From: PRO6 sp035565775
GTDB lineage: Bacteria; Pseudomonadota; Alphaproteobacteria; Rhizobiales; Xanthobacteraceae
Assembly: GCA_035565775.1 (NCBI GenBank)
Contig: DATMRW010000013.1
Coordinates: forward strand, 1-64,000
DNA: 64,000 nucleotides
Direction of reading: 5' to 3'
The notes below the pieces were generated by a model, which worked only from the letters and a program-made list of their open reading frames with translations, searched no databases and was not told where the DNA came from. A program made the position numbers and the translations under genes. Below are positions 1 through 8,431 of this stretch, piece after piece (within the stretch, counting starts at the first letter, position 1; every line of letters starts with the position of its first letter).

Positions 1-1
1 A

Positions 2-208
2 TTGCAGAAGGAGATGGGCTTTGGCGTTCTCAACGCGCACATGCACACCGGCAACATGCCGCACTGGAAGGCGATGAAGAACATCGACCTGTTCGGCCGC
101 TTCGTCCTCCCGCACCTGCAAAAACTCGGCAAGCCGGAAGCTGGGGCCGAACAAGGCGGAATGCGGCCTCATTCTCTCCCAGAACCTGCAATGGGAGGGA
201 CGTTCTGA
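2..208 (+). CDS. C-terminal fragment of LLM-class flavin-dependent monooxygenase (5' cut by window edge)
   Basis: About 68 residues of the C-terminus of a luciferase-like (LLM class) flavin-dependent monooxygenase; the start lies outside the window. The stretch GFGVLNAHMHTGNMPHWKA followed by a helix ending in FVLPHL is the usual tail of this family, in which the helix closes the TIM barrel and is followed by a variable tail. Such enzymes use reduced flavin and oxygen to oxidise substrates such as sulfonates, alkanes or xenobiotics; the substrate cannot be told from this fragment. It lies upstream of and co-directional with an SsuA/NMT1-type ABC importer, the common pairing of an uptake system with the enzyme that attacks its cargo. 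It belongs to the presumed island ending at 3516. Confidence 0.75.
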   Translation: MQKEMGFGVLNAHMHTGNMPHWKAMKNIDLFGRFVLPHLQKLGKPEAGAEQGGMRPHSLPEPAMGGTF

Positions 209-240
209 CACTTCGTTTCTCCGAACGCTGCGAAGATCAA

Positions 241-271
241 TGCCCTGGTGCCAACGCTTGGTGCCAGGGCA
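241..271 (+). terminator. Strong hairpin after monooxygenase gene, terminator-like
   Basis: A 13-bp inverted repeat (241-253 with 259-271, two G-T wobbles) encloses a 5-base loop, 33 bases after the monooxygenase stop codon. No T-run follows, so it could be a Rho-independent terminator lacking its tail, an mRNA-stabilising hairpin, or a processing signal between the monooxygenase and the ABC operon. The hairpin is seen directly; the function is inferred. Confidence 0.4.
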
Positions 272-426
272 GAAGCGGCCGCACGACCATCACATGGCCG
301 TACCCCATTCTCGGTCATTTCAAGAGGATCGCGGCCTTCAATTTTGATGACTTCAAACTGCAGCCGATTTAAAACGGCGGCCAAATAAGCAAACGAAAGT
401 TTTGCGAATCACCTGAGAGGAAAACG

Positions 427-1476
427 ATGCTGAAGACGATTAAGATCCTGTCCATCGTACTGGTGGCATTGACACTGGCGGGCAAGGTCGACGCGGCTGA
501 GAAGTACATCGTCCAGAACGGATCGCCGGCACCGGGGTCAGTGAACCTCGATATCTACGTCGCAAACCGGCTTGGCTTCTTCGCCGATGAAGGTCTCGAC
601 GTCGAAATGCGTTATTCGCAGGGTGCCCCCCAGGCAACGCAGATCGCCGCGAGCGGCGCGGCGGACATGGCGCGCGTCTCGTTCGAGCCCTATCTGTCGG
701 GCTACTCGAAGGGCCTGCGCGGCAAGTTCTACATGCGCTCGAATTATCACAACATTTTTTGGCTAGCTGTGCTCGAAGGCAGCGACATCAAGGCTGTTGG
801 CGACCTCAAAGATAAGAAGATCGGCGTCATCAACATGGGTAGCGGTGCGTTGGTGGTGGCGCGCTCGATGCTACGACAGGCAGGCATCCAGCCCGACAAT
901 TCAATGTTCCTTCCTGTTGGCGCCGGGCCGTCGGCCCTGCGTGCACTGCAGGAGGGCAAGGTATCCGCCGTCGCGCTGTGGGACGCCGGCTATTCTGCGC
1001 TCGAGCGCCACGGTGCGAAGCTCAAATACCTTCATCACCCTGTGATCGGCAAGATCGGCAATTCCGGCTTCTTTATCTCCGATGCCTCGCTGAAGAGCAA
1101 ACAAGACGCTCACGTCAAATTCCTGCGCGCTGTCGTCAAAGCCCGTGCCTTCATCGGCGAAAACAAGGATGCGGCGCTGAAGATGTACTGGGACGAAATT
1201 CCCGGCGCCAAGGTCGGAGACACTCCGGAGCAGCAGCATGCCAATGGCATGGCCGAGATCACCTTCATGCAGCCATTCCCTGCCGGTATCGCGGTTAAGG
1301 ACCTCGGACGTTTCAATCTCGATGATCTGGCCAAGTACCTCGCCGTGATGAAGGAAGAAGCGGTTTTGGAAGCAAACCTCTCGGTCGCCGATATCTTCTC
1401 GAACGAGTTGCTCGATAAGATTGGGCCGATCAACCTGGACGACGTTCTGCGTCGAGCTCCGAAAAAAGCTCCTTGA
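427..1476 (+). CDS. ABC transporter substrate-binding protein, NMT1/SsuA/TauA-like
   Basis: A 349-residue periplasmic binding protein. Residues 1-23 form a signal peptide (basic start, hydrophobic core, cleavage near VDA-AE). The mature part has the NMT1/THI5-like two-lobe fold, with the early NRLGFFADEGLDVE pattern typical of nitrate/sulfonate/taurine/thiamine-precursor binders. The length is usual. The start is supported by a GAGAGG ribosome-binding site 6 bases before ATG 427. It is the first gene of a three-gene importer: the ATPase follows after 11 bases and the permease overlaps the ATPase. With a flavin monooxygenase upstream, the cargo may be an organosulfur compound or aromatic substrate of that enzyme, but no residue here identifies it. 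GC content looks lower than beyond 3.5 kb, consistent with island origin. Confidence 0.85.
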   Translation: MLKTIKILSIVLVALTLAGKVDAAEKYIVQNGSPAPGSVNLDIYVANRLGFFADEGLDVEMRYSQGAPQATQIAASGAADMARVSFEPYLSGYSKGLRGKFYMRSNYHNIFWLAVLEGSDIKAVGDLKDKKIGVINMGSGALVVARSMLRQAGIQPDNSMFLPVGAGPSALRALQEGKVSAVALWDAGYSALERHGAKLKYLHHPVIGKIGNSGFFISDASLKSKQDAHVKFLRAVVKARAFIGENKDAALKMYWDEIPGAKVGDTPEQQHANGMAEITFMQPFPAGIAVKDLGRFNLDDLAKYLAVMKEEAVLEANLSVADIFSNELLDKIGPINLDDVLRRAPKKAP

Positions 1477-1487
1477 TCTGATCCAAC

Positions 1488-2327
1488 ATGAGCAGCAATT
1501 CCCAGAAGAGCCCTCTTGGCTCGAAAGGCGACGCGCGACCTGAGGTCGTCGCGCGGACGCCGCTGATCGAATTTGATCGCGTCGGCAAAACCTACCAGGC
1601 GGCCGACGGCCGTCCGGTCAAGGCCGTGGACTCTGTCAGCGCAACCATCAATGACGGAGAGTTCATTTCGCTGCTCGGACCGTCAGGGTGTGGCAAGTCC
1701 ACGTTGATGATGATGCTGGCCGGGTTGCTGTCGCCGTCAGAAGGAGCGATCCGCTACAACGGCAAATCCGTCTCCGGCCCGCAGCGGGAATTCGGCGTTG
1801 TGTTCCAGGATCCGATCTTGTTTCCCTGGCGCAATGTCCTTCATAACGTCAAACTTCCGGCCGAAGTGCGCGGCGCGCCGCATGCGACGCAAATCGAACG
1901 CGCGCGTGCGATGATCAATCTCGTTGGACTGAGCGGTTTCGAAACCAAGTTTCCCAACGAGTTGTCCGGCGGGATGCAGCAACGTGTGGCAATCGCACGG
2001 GCGCTGACACTGGATCCCAAACTGATCCTCATGGACGAGCCGTTTGGTGCGCTTGACGCGATGACCCGCGAGCAGATGAACCTCGAATTGCAGAGGATCA
2101 GTCTGACCACGGGAGCCACCGTCGTGTTCGTCACCCATTCGATCGCAGAAGCTGCTTTCTTGTCTGACCGGGTGTTTGTCATGTCAGGACGGCCGTCAAG
2201 CGTGCGCGCCATCGTGCCGATAGACATCCCGCGTCCACGCCGTATCGAGCTTATGAACACTGACAAGTTCGGCGATTATGTAACTCACCTCCGCAATGTA
2301 TTGGGCACCGGCGAGGATCCGAGATGA
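1488..2327 (+). CDS. ABC transporter ATP-binding protein, SsuB/TauB-like
   Basis: A 279-residue ATPase of the nitrate/sulfonate/taurine importer class. Visible motifs are Walker A (GPSGCGKST, about residues 65-73), the Q-loop (VVFQDPILFPW), the signature LSGGMQQR, Walker B (LILMDEP) and the switch His in VFVTHS. The N-terminus has an extra ~25-residue polar leader before the nucleotide-binding fold. It powers uptake through the permease whose ATG overlaps this stop codon (ATGA at 2324-2327), so the two are probably translationally coupled. A close functional counterpart lies at 20420-21205, but the two proteins differ enough to be independent importers and not a recent duplication. Confidence 0.9.
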   Translation: MSSNSQKSPLGSKGDARPEVVARTPLIEFDRVGKTYQAADGRPVKAVDSVSATINDGEFISLLGPSGCGKSTLMMMLAGLLSPSEGAIRYNGKSVSGPQREFGVVFQDPILFPWRNVLHNVKLPAEVRGAPHATQIERARAMINLVGLSGFETKFPNELSGGMQQRVAIARALTLDPKLILMDEPFGALDAMTREQMNLELQRISLTTGATVVFVTHSIAEAAFLSDRVFVMSGRPSSVRAIVPIDIPRPRRIELMNTDKFGDYVTHLRNVLGTGEDPR

Positions 2328-3118
2328 GCGATGTTACCAATCGGATGTTTCGATCGGGCAAGCGAGCGAGCTTCCTGTTCAATTTGGCGCTGCCCGTCGC
2401 TGCAGCATGTGCAATTCTGCTGGCATGGGAGCTCTGCGTAGCCTTGATGGAGGTGCCGCCGTATATCCTCGCCCCGCCCAGCGTTATAGGTGAGCGTATT
2501 GTTTCGGATTTTAGATCTGGCGAGGTGATACCGCATCTGACCACCACCCTTACCGAGGTGGTGACCGGTATCGTGATTGCCGCAATACTCGGGCTGACCC
2601 TGGGTACGATGATTGGCATATTTCCAATCATCGACAAGATGCTGTATCCGATTATTCTTGTTATTCAGACCATTCCGAAGGTGGCCGTCGCGCCGTTGAT
2701 GATTATCTGGTTCGGCTACGGAATGTCGTCGAAAATCGTTACTGCGGCTCTCCTGGCGTTCTTTCCGGTGCTGGTTAACGTTGTGGTCGGGATCAAGACG
2801 GTGGATCCGCGGCGCATCACCTTGATGCGAATGCTGTGCGCGACACCGCTGCAAACCTATTTCAAGGTCCGCTTGCCGAACATGCTGACCTACCTGTTCG
2901 CGGGTCTTGAGGTTGGTGTGGTGCTGGCATTGATCGGTGCGATCGTCGGCGAGTTCGTTGGTGCTTCGGTGGGGCTCGGCAGTCTGATTATTCAGCGCCA
3001 GGCACTGGTGGATGTTGCGGGAGTTTTCTCGATTCTCGCCTACCTCTCGGTCACCGGACTGTTGCTGACCTTGGCGGTCAAAGCCATCGGACGACGCGTT
3101 ATTTTTTGGAACAACTAG
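2324..3118 (+). CDS. ABC transporter permease, SsuC/TauC-like
   Basis: A 264-residue inner-membrane permease of the binding-protein-dependent transport family with about six membrane segments. The PPYILAPP stretch after the first segment, and the cytoplasmic EAA-type loop around residues 165-190 (family pattern, contacting the ATPase), are characteristic of SsuC/TauC proteins. The start overlaps the stop of the ATPase gene. This is the last gene of the importer operon and the last recognisable gene before the tRNA fragment at 3466, so it is the outermost intact cargo gene of the presumed island. Confidence 0.9.
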   Translation: MSDVTNRMFRSGKRASFLFNLALPVAAACAILLAWELCVALMEVPPYILAPPSVIGERIVSDFRSGEVIPHLTTTLTEVVTGIVIAAILGLTLGTMIGIFPIIDKMLYPIILVIQTIPKVAVAPLMIIWFGYGMSSKIVTAALLAFFPVLVNVVVGIKTVDPRRITLMRMLCATPLQTYFKVRLPNMLTYLFAGLEVGVVLALIGAIVGEFVGASVGLGSLIIQRQALVDVAGVFSILAYLSVTGLLLTLAVKAIGRRVIFWNN

Positions 3119-3465
3119 AGGCGACGGCAATAGCATCGTCGCACAGGTTGCCCGATCTGGAGCCGCTCCATTCCTGCTGCTCGGGCTTCATTTGCCCATG
3201 GTCGGGAAAGGCCTGCTCCGGGTCGAAGCTAAACTCTTTCGCCCGCTGTCATGTTGGTCGTTGCTCCCCCGACCGATCAGCTTGTCACCCCGGTGCCCGT
3301 CGCGGGACTGCCTTCCAACAGCAGACGCGTAGCAAAAGCCGCTGTAAACAAACTGTGTGTAGCTCGGATACGTCCGAGCAGCCTAAAAGGAGCGGATTGG
3401 TAGGCCTCGGGATGCAACTTGTTTGCAACGCGCGCCAGCTAAGGTATTGATCTCATTGTCCCTAG
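3119..3465. other. Non-coding edge of presumed genomic island
   Basis: 347 bases between the permease stop and the tRNA fragment. A weak open frame (3106-3450, +) has no recognisable protein character and overlaps the permease end. I see no integrase, insertion sequence or convincing terminator. Base composition is nearer balance than in the flanking backbone, as expected for the outer edge of acquired DNA. Confidence 0.5.
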
Positions 3466-3516
3466 AATGGTTTCCTAAACCGTAGGTCGGAAGTTCGAGT
3501 CTTCCCGGGAGCGCCA
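3466..3516 (+). mobile_element. 3' half of tRNA-Arg(CCT): presumed attachment-site remnant of a genomic island
   Basis: The sequence folds as the 3' two-thirds of a tRNA: anticodon stem ATGGT/ACCGT (3467-3471 with 3479-3483), loop TTCCTAA with anticodon CCT (3474-3476, Arg), a 5-base variable loop, T-stem GGAAG/CTTCC (3489-3493, 3501-3505) with loop TTCGAGT, acceptor 3' strand CGGGAGC (3506-3512), discriminator G and encoded CCA (3514-3516). The D-arm and the 5' acceptor strand, which should read GCTCCCG, are absent upstream. Site-specific integrases commonly recombine within the 3' half of tRNA genes, leaving a rebuilt tRNA at one end and a bare 3' fragment at the other. The orientation places the island to the left (before 3466) and old backbone to the right. 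Confidence 0.8.
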
Positions 3517-3567
3517 GCAATTTTTTGCTGACGGCCAGGATGCAGCTCCCGAGCGGGGAGGTCTTGG

Positions 3568-4377
3568 ATGAAGGACATTGCGTTCGTCACCACTGCCCGG
3601 CGCGTGACCGCCCACGCCTGCCATGTCGGCGAGCGGATCAATACGGCCGCGTTCGATGGCGACCTGCTCTCCAGCGCGCCGCTCGCGGTGCGTGCGGGCC
3701 AGCATGGCATCGCTGTCATCTTTCGCTACGGTGTGGTTGTCCTGATCGAGCTGACGCCCGATGAGGAGCATGCCTTCCTGCAGCGCCTTGCGCCGCGGAT
3801 CGCTGCCAAGGCCGGTTTCTTCGAGGAAGAGACGGCATCGATCGAGATCGCCGTCGATGCCGAGAATCCGATTCTGGCGGGTGGCCCGATTCTGGTGAAG
3901 GAGATGTCGCTGGAGCGGCTTCTCATCATCGCCGACGTGCTTGCCAAAAGCGTGCTGCTGGCCCGCGACGAGCGCGATGTGGCGACGGTGTTCGAGGTCA
4001 TCGAGCCGTTCGCGCGTGAACTCGCGATGTACGGGCGGACCCGCCGCAACCGGGCGGCGATTCTGAAGCTGATCGGCAACGCTCTGCTCGTGCAGCACCG
4101 GATGTCGGGCTGGGTCGGCATCACCGACAAGCCCGACGTGCTGTGGGATCGCCCCGATCTGGAGCGGCTTTATGCCCGGCTCGAGGACGAGTACGAGCTG
4201 AAGGAGCGCGTCGATGCGCTCAACCGCAAGCTCGAGCTGATCGCGGAGACCGCCAACACGCTCGGCGATGTCATCGACACCCGCCGCTCGCTCCGGCTCG
4301 AGCTCATCATCGTGTTTCTGATCGCGTTCGAGATCGTGATCACATTCTACCAGATGTTCGGCGGCAAGATGCCTTGA
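3568..4377 (+). CDS. RMD1/DUF155 family membrane-anchored protein
   Basis: A 269-residue protein of the RMD1/Sif2 (DUF155) family, known from yeast and widespread in proteobacteria but without a defined bacterial function. The N-terminal half is a mixed domain with the HGIAVIFRYGVVVLIEL core; a central helical part (residues ~170-245) resembles a coiled coil, and one C-terminal membrane segment (LELIIVFLIAFEIVITFY) anchors it. Length and layout are typical of the family. A GGGGAGG ribosome-binding site lies 6 bases before ATG 3568. It is the first backbone gene after the tRNA fragment and is convergent with the glycosyltransferase gene. It appears complete. Confidence 0.8.
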   Translation: MKDIAFVTTARRVTAHACHVGERINTAAFDGDLLSSAPLAVRAGQHGIAVIFRYGVVVLIELTPDEEHAFLQRLAPRIAAKAGFFEEETASIEIAVDAENPILAGGPILVKEMSLERLLIIADVLAKSVLLARDERDVATVFEVIEPFARELAMYGRTRRNRAAILKLIGNALLVQHRMSGWVGITDKPDVLWDRPDLERLYARLEDEYELKERVDALNRKLELIAETANTLGDVIDTRRSLRLELIIVFLIAFEIVITFYQMFGGKMP

Positions 4378-4407
4378 GGCGGCGGCGTTCGCGCCGCCTG
4401 CGCCTTG

Positions 4408-5889
4408 TCACCGCCGGATCACCTTCGACAACGGACACGGCAGCAGCGTCAGCGCATAAGTCTCGATGGTCAGCGAGCCGCGGCGCCGCTTGACCTCGGC
4501 GACCCTTGCCGCGCCCGGACACAGCGAGGCGAATTCGCTGCTGCTGTCAAAGGCGGCGGCGTCGACCAGCAGGCTTGTGCTCTGCAGGGCGGTGCTGTCC
4601 AGCGGCGGCATGTTGATCCAGCGCAGCGGCTCGCCGAGCTGGGCGATGCAGGTGCTCTTCGGCAGATAGAAGGCGAGCCAGGCGGTGGTGCCGTAATCGC
4701 GTGCGATGACGCAGGTCGCGCCGTGCTGAACGCGCGCCGCCTCGATCTGCGCCGCCATGTCGGCGATGCCAACGCCGACGCTGCGCACGCTGGGATCGCG
4801 CGCGTTGCCGTTGAGGATCCCGGTATTGGCCTGCAGGACGAGCAGGATGAAGGCGATGATGCCGCCCGTCAGCGCCCAGCGCCGCGAGAAATCCGCCACG
4901 CTCTGCCAGCGCGCCGACCATTTCACTTCGTGCGCTGCCACCGCCGCGACGATCGCGAACGCCGGATAGATCGGGGCCAGCCAGTTGGCCTCGATCCGGC
5001 TGTGCAGCGAGTGGAACATGAAATAGAGCAGGATCGGCCAGAAGCTGAAATTGAGCAGCGCGCGGGCCGGCGCGTTGCCGGGCTTGCGGCGCGAGAGAAG
5101 GGCGAAGACGCCCATCGCGCCGAGCAGGAACACCAGAGGGGTTGCAAACGCGATCTGCGCCGGGATCAGCTCGCCGATGTATTTGAGAGTAAAGCCGGTG
5201 GCGCGCGCGCGGCCGAGTTGCTTGTCGAACGATGCCCAGCCGTTGTTTGCGTTCCACAGAAGAACCGGCGCGAACAGGGCAAAGGCGAGGACGCCGCCGG
5301 CATAGGGCCAGGGCGAGGCCAGCCAGCGCCGCAGCTTCGGCACGACGACCAGCCACAGCAAAATCTGCAGGCCGAAAAATAGCGCGGTGTATTTCGACAG
5401 CAGCGCGACGCCGACGGCGGCGCCGACCGCGAGCCACCACGCGCCGCGTCCGGTCTCCAGCACCTTTGCCAGAAAGAACAGCACGAAGGCTGACGCCGCC
5501 ATCAGCGGTGCGTCGGGGGTGATGATCATCATACCGACGCCGACGATCATCGTCGCGTTGAAGAGCAGCGTCGCCGTCGCCGCCATCCGCGCCGAGGCGA
5601 ACAGAATCTCGGTGGTGCGATACACCGCCCAGCTCATCGGCAGGGTCAGCAGGATCGAGGCAAAGCGGATGCCGAACTCGCTGGTTCCGGCCAGCATCGT
5701 CCCGAGCCGGATGACCACTGCCACCATCGGCGGATGATCGAGATAGCCGCCGGCGAGATGGCGCGACCACATCCAGTAATAGGCCTCGTCGAAAGCCAGC
5801 GGGGTGACAGCGGCCGCAGCCAGATGGAGGGCGGCGACACCGAGAACGATCAGTGCGGTGAGGCGGGCGGGCGTATGCGTAAGGGTCAT
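4408..5889 (-). CDS. Glycosyltransferase family 39 (ArnT/PMT-like) integral membrane protein
   Basis: A 493-residue multi-pass protein of the GT39/PMT_2 superfamily, which transfers sugars from polyprenyl-phosphate donors to lipid A, proteins or envelope glycans on the periplasmic side. After the first membrane segment comes the diagnostic acidic loop, FDEAYYWMWSRHLAGGYLDH, whose Asp/Glu pair is the likely catalytic site; about ten further hydrophobic segments follow, then a soluble C-terminal domain with several Cys. Length fits. ATG 5889 starts the gene; it ends 30 bases from the RMD1-family gene, tail to tail. The acceptor and sugar cannot be named from sequence. Confidence 0.85.
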   Translation of the reverse strand: MTLTHTPARLTALIVLGVAALHLAAAAVTPLAFDEAYYWMWSRHLAGGYLDHPPMVAVVIRLGTMLAGTSEFGIRFASILLTLPMSWAVYRTTEILFASARMAATATLLFNATMIVGVGMMIITPDAPLMAASAFVLFFLAKVLETGRGAWWLAVGAAVGVALLSKYTALFFGLQILLWLVVVPKLRRWLASPWPYAGGVLAFALFAPVLLWNANNGWASFDKQLGRARATGFTLKYIGELIPAQIAFATPLVFLLGAMGVFALLSRRKPGNAPARALLNFSFWPILLYFMFHSLHSRIEANWLAPIYPAFAIVAAVAAHEVKWSARWQSVADFSRRWALTGGIIAFILLVLQANTGILNGNARDPSVRSVGVGIADMAAQIEAARVQHGATCVIARDYGTTAWLAFYLPKSTCIAQLGEPLRWINMPPLDSTALQSTSLLVDAAAFDSSSEFASLCPGAARVAEVKRRRGSLTIETYALTLLPCPLSKVIRR

Positions 5890-6271
5890 TGTGGGGCTGA
5901 CGTCAGGCGACGCCTTCTTCGCGGGGCTGGCGGGGCGACAAACGCGGTGCGGGAATTAATTGCATCGTGGCCGGCGGCGATGCCGAAGCGGAAGGCGGCA
6001 CCGTCGGTGGTGGTCTGGCAGGCTGCAGTCGCCGCAAGGTTTGCTGCAGGGCTCTGATAGCCGACCTCGCGGGTCACCTCAAGGCGACCGCCGAAGATGC
6101 CGAGTTGTGAAATAGAGATGGCACCCGCGCGTCGGCGATGTTGTTCGATTGCGTTTTATCGCGCAAGATCGCTCCAGCCTTGGGGGCGAGCGGGAAAACC
6201 GCCGATGCGAATGCCGGGGCAAGCAACAAGTGCATCCATGAGGATGCCGGAAAATTTTGGGAGGATTCGGT
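5890..6271. other. Divergent intergenic region between glycosyltransferase and serine hydrolase genes
   Basis: 382 bases separating two outward-facing genes, so promoters for both should lie here. Small open frames on both strands show no protein-like character. No clear sigma-70 hexamer pair, palindromic operator or structured RNA stood out. The only firm site is the GGGAGGA ribosome-binding sequence at 6259-6265, which selects ATG 6272 for the hydrolase. Confidence 0.5.
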
Positions 6272-7459
6272 ATGACCCAGATCATGCGCGGGTTTCCGCC
6301 GGTCAAGGACAATCGCGTCACGCTGGCCAACTGGCGCTCGCCGGGCTTCAATAGCTGGGCATTCCACCATGTCCGCGAGATCGTGCCCTCCGCCGATATT
6401 CCCAACGATCCCGACCGGGTGCGGAACCTGCCGACCGCGGCGTTCGATGCCGATGCCGTCGAGGTCGTCCATGGCGGCGAGGCGCGGTCGTTCGAGCGAT
6501 ATCTCAGCGAGACCCACACCGACGGCATTGCCATCATCCATCGCGGGCGCATCGTGCTGGAGCGGCATTTCAACGGCATGACCGAGGACACGCCGCATAT
6601 TCTGATGTCGGTGTCGAAGTCCATGCTGGGGCTGCTCGCCGGCGTCCTCGTCGGCAAGGGTATCCTCGACGTCGAGCGGCTCGCCACCGACATCGTGCCG
6701 GAGCTGCAATCGACCGCCTATGCGGGCATCACCATCCGCCAGTTGCTCGACATGCGGGCAGGGGTCGCGTTCGATGAAGACTACATGGCGACGTCCGGGC
6801 CGATCGTGAACTATCGCAAGGCGACCAACTGGAATCCGCTGGAGCCGGGCGAGACGCCGTCGGACCTGCGCTCGTTCTATGAAAACCTTATGGCGTCGGA
6901 CGGCCCCCATGGCGGACGCTTCCACTACATCTCGCCGAACACGGACCTGCTCGGCTGGATCATCGAGCGCGCCGCGGACCGGCGCTTTGCCGACCTGATG
7001 AGCGAGCTGATCTGGCGGCCGATGGGGGCATCGCGCAGCGCCTATATCACGGTGGACCGGCTCGGCGCGCCGCGCTGCGCGGGCGGCATGTGCACGACGG
7101 TGCGCGATCTTGCTCTTGTCGGGCAGCTCATTCTCGACGGCGGCGCGCGCGGCGGCAACCAGATCATTCCAGAATCCTGGATTGACGACATCTTCCAGAA
7201 CGGCGATCCGGAGGCGTGGAACCAGGGGCCGTTCACCGGTTACTTCCCCGGCCGCAGCATGCACTATCGCAGCAAGTGCTACGTCTATCGCGGCGATGAG
7301 CCGATGATGTTCGGCCTCGGCATCCACGGTCAGAATCTTTTCGTCGACCCCAAGCGAGAACTGGTTATCGCCAAGTTCTCGTCCCAGCCGGCGCCGCTCG
7401 ACGGGGAGCTGACGCTGCTGACGATGGCTGGCGTCGAGGCCATCCGTCAGGCGGTGTGA
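6272..7459 (+). CDS. Serine hydrolase, beta-lactamase class C / 6-aminohexanoate-dimer hydrolase-like
   Basis: A 395-residue cytoplasmic hydrolase (no signal peptide) of the class C beta-lactamase fold, closest in motif pattern to NylB-type oligomer hydrolases and class VIII esterases. The nucleophile motif SVSK (SxxK) lies near residue 114, the second catalytic segment is YISPNTDLLGW, and the third is the GIHGQ segment near the C-terminus in place of KTG. It should hydrolyse an amide or ester; the substrate is unknown. ATG 6272 is chosen over the TTG at 6257 because GGGAGGA sits 6 bases upstream. An SDR gene follows 42 bases later on the same strand and may share the transcript. Confidence 0.85.
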   Translation: MTQIMRGFPPVKDNRVTLANWRSPGFNSWAFHHVREIVPSADIPNDPDRVRNLPTAAFDADAVEVVHGGEARSFERYLSETHTDGIAIIHRGRIVLERHFNGMTEDTPHILMSVSKSMLGLLAGVLVGKGILDVERLATDIVPELQSTAYAGITIRQLLDMRAGVAFDEDYMATSGPIVNYRKATNWNPLEPGETPSDLRSFYENLMASDGPHGGRFHYISPNTDLLGWIIERAADRRFADLMSELIWRPMGASRSAYITVDRLGAPRCAGGMCTTVRDLALVGQLILDGGARGGNQIIPESWIDDIFQNGDPEAWNQGPFTGYFPGRSMHYRSKCYVYRGDEPMMFGLGIHGQNLFVDPKRELVIAKFSSQPAPLDGELTLLTMAGVEAIRQAV

Positions 7460-7501
7460 CCCGCACAAAACAAGAGAACGACATCACGGGAAGGATCTGC
7501 A

Positions 7502-8335
7502 ATGGCACTTCTTGAAGGGAAGGTCGGCATCATCACCGGCGCGACCAGCGGCATCGGCGCGCGCACCGCCGAACTCTTCGTCGCCGAGGGGGCGCGCGTC
7601 GTCTTCACCGGGCGGCGCAAGGCGGAGGGCGAGGCGCTCGCCGGCAGGCTCGGCGGCAGCGCGATCTTCGTGCAGGCCGATGCGACGCTGGAGGACGACT
7701 GGATCAGGGTCGTGGAGACCGCGCAATCCAGTTTCGGCAGGATCGATTGCCTGTTCAACAATGCGGGCGGCCCGGCGCCGACCGGCAGCATCACCAGCAT
7801 TCCGGTGGAGGGATTTGACGCGGCGATCGCGCTGCTGCTCCGCTCCGTGATGCTCGGCATGAAGCATGTCGCGCCGGTGTTGATGAAGCAGCGCTCCGGC
7901 AGCATCATCAACAACGGCTCGGTGGCCGGGCACCAGGCCGGCTATTCCAGCTCGATGATCTACAGCGCGGCGAAGGCGGCGGTGAACCATTTGTCGCGCT
8001 GTGTCGCGATGGAGCTCGGCGAGCATAATGTCCGCGTCAACTCGGTATCGCCCGGCGCCATCGCCACGGGCATTCTCGCCAAGGCGCTCGGCATGGAGCA
8101 GACCCGCGCCGACCAGCTCGCCGAGCAGATGAAAGCGGGCTTCGCCAAGGCCCAGCCGATTCCGCGCGCCGGCATTCCGGATGACATCGCGCAATGCGTG
8201 GCGTGGCTGGCGTCCGACCGCTCCACCTTCGTCAACGGCATCGACATCATCGTCGACGGCGGCATGCTCGGCGGCAAAATGTACTCGCCGCATCAGGAGA
8301 CGCTGCGCCAGACGAAAACGGCGCTCGGCATCTAG
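7502..8335 (+). CDS. SDR family NAD(P)-dependent oxidoreductase
   Basis: A 277-residue short-chain dehydrogenase. Visible are the Rossmann glycine motif TGATSGIG near residue 12, the NNAG motif in the FNNAGG segment, the catalytic Ser-Tyr-Lys set (Ser in NNGSVAGHQ, YSAAK about residues 160-164) and the PG motif in SPGAIATGI. It should oxidise or reduce a hydroxyl/carbonyl substrate with NAD(P). It lies between a NylB-like hydrolase and an MFS transporter, suggesting a small catabolic set, but the substrate is not determined. The start has GGAAGG upstream. It appears complete. Confidence 0.9.
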   Translation: MALLEGKVGIITGATSGIGARTAELFVAEGARVVFTGRRKAEGEALAGRLGGSAIFVQADATLEDDWIRVVETAQSSFGRIDCLFNNAGGPAPTGSITSIPVEGFDAAIALLLRSVMLGMKHVAPVLMKQRSGSIINNGSVAGHQAGYSSSMIYSAAKAAVNHLSRCVAMELGEHNVRVNSVSPGAIATGILAKALGMEQTRADQLAEQMKAGFAKAQPIPRAGIPDDIAQCVAWLASDRSTFVNGIDIIVDGGMLGGKMYSPHQETLRQTKTALGI

Positions 8336-8431
8336 CCGGCGCCCCTGTCTTCGTCATGGAGCACTGGCTGCTTGCAGTCCCTGCCGACAAGAAGTCCTTG
8401 CCGATAACATCTGCAACGCATCCGAGGTCCG

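Noticed and set aside
3106..3450. 114-codon frame after the island permease
   Set aside because: Overlaps the permease end, rich in Cys/Ser/Arg without pattern, no start signal.
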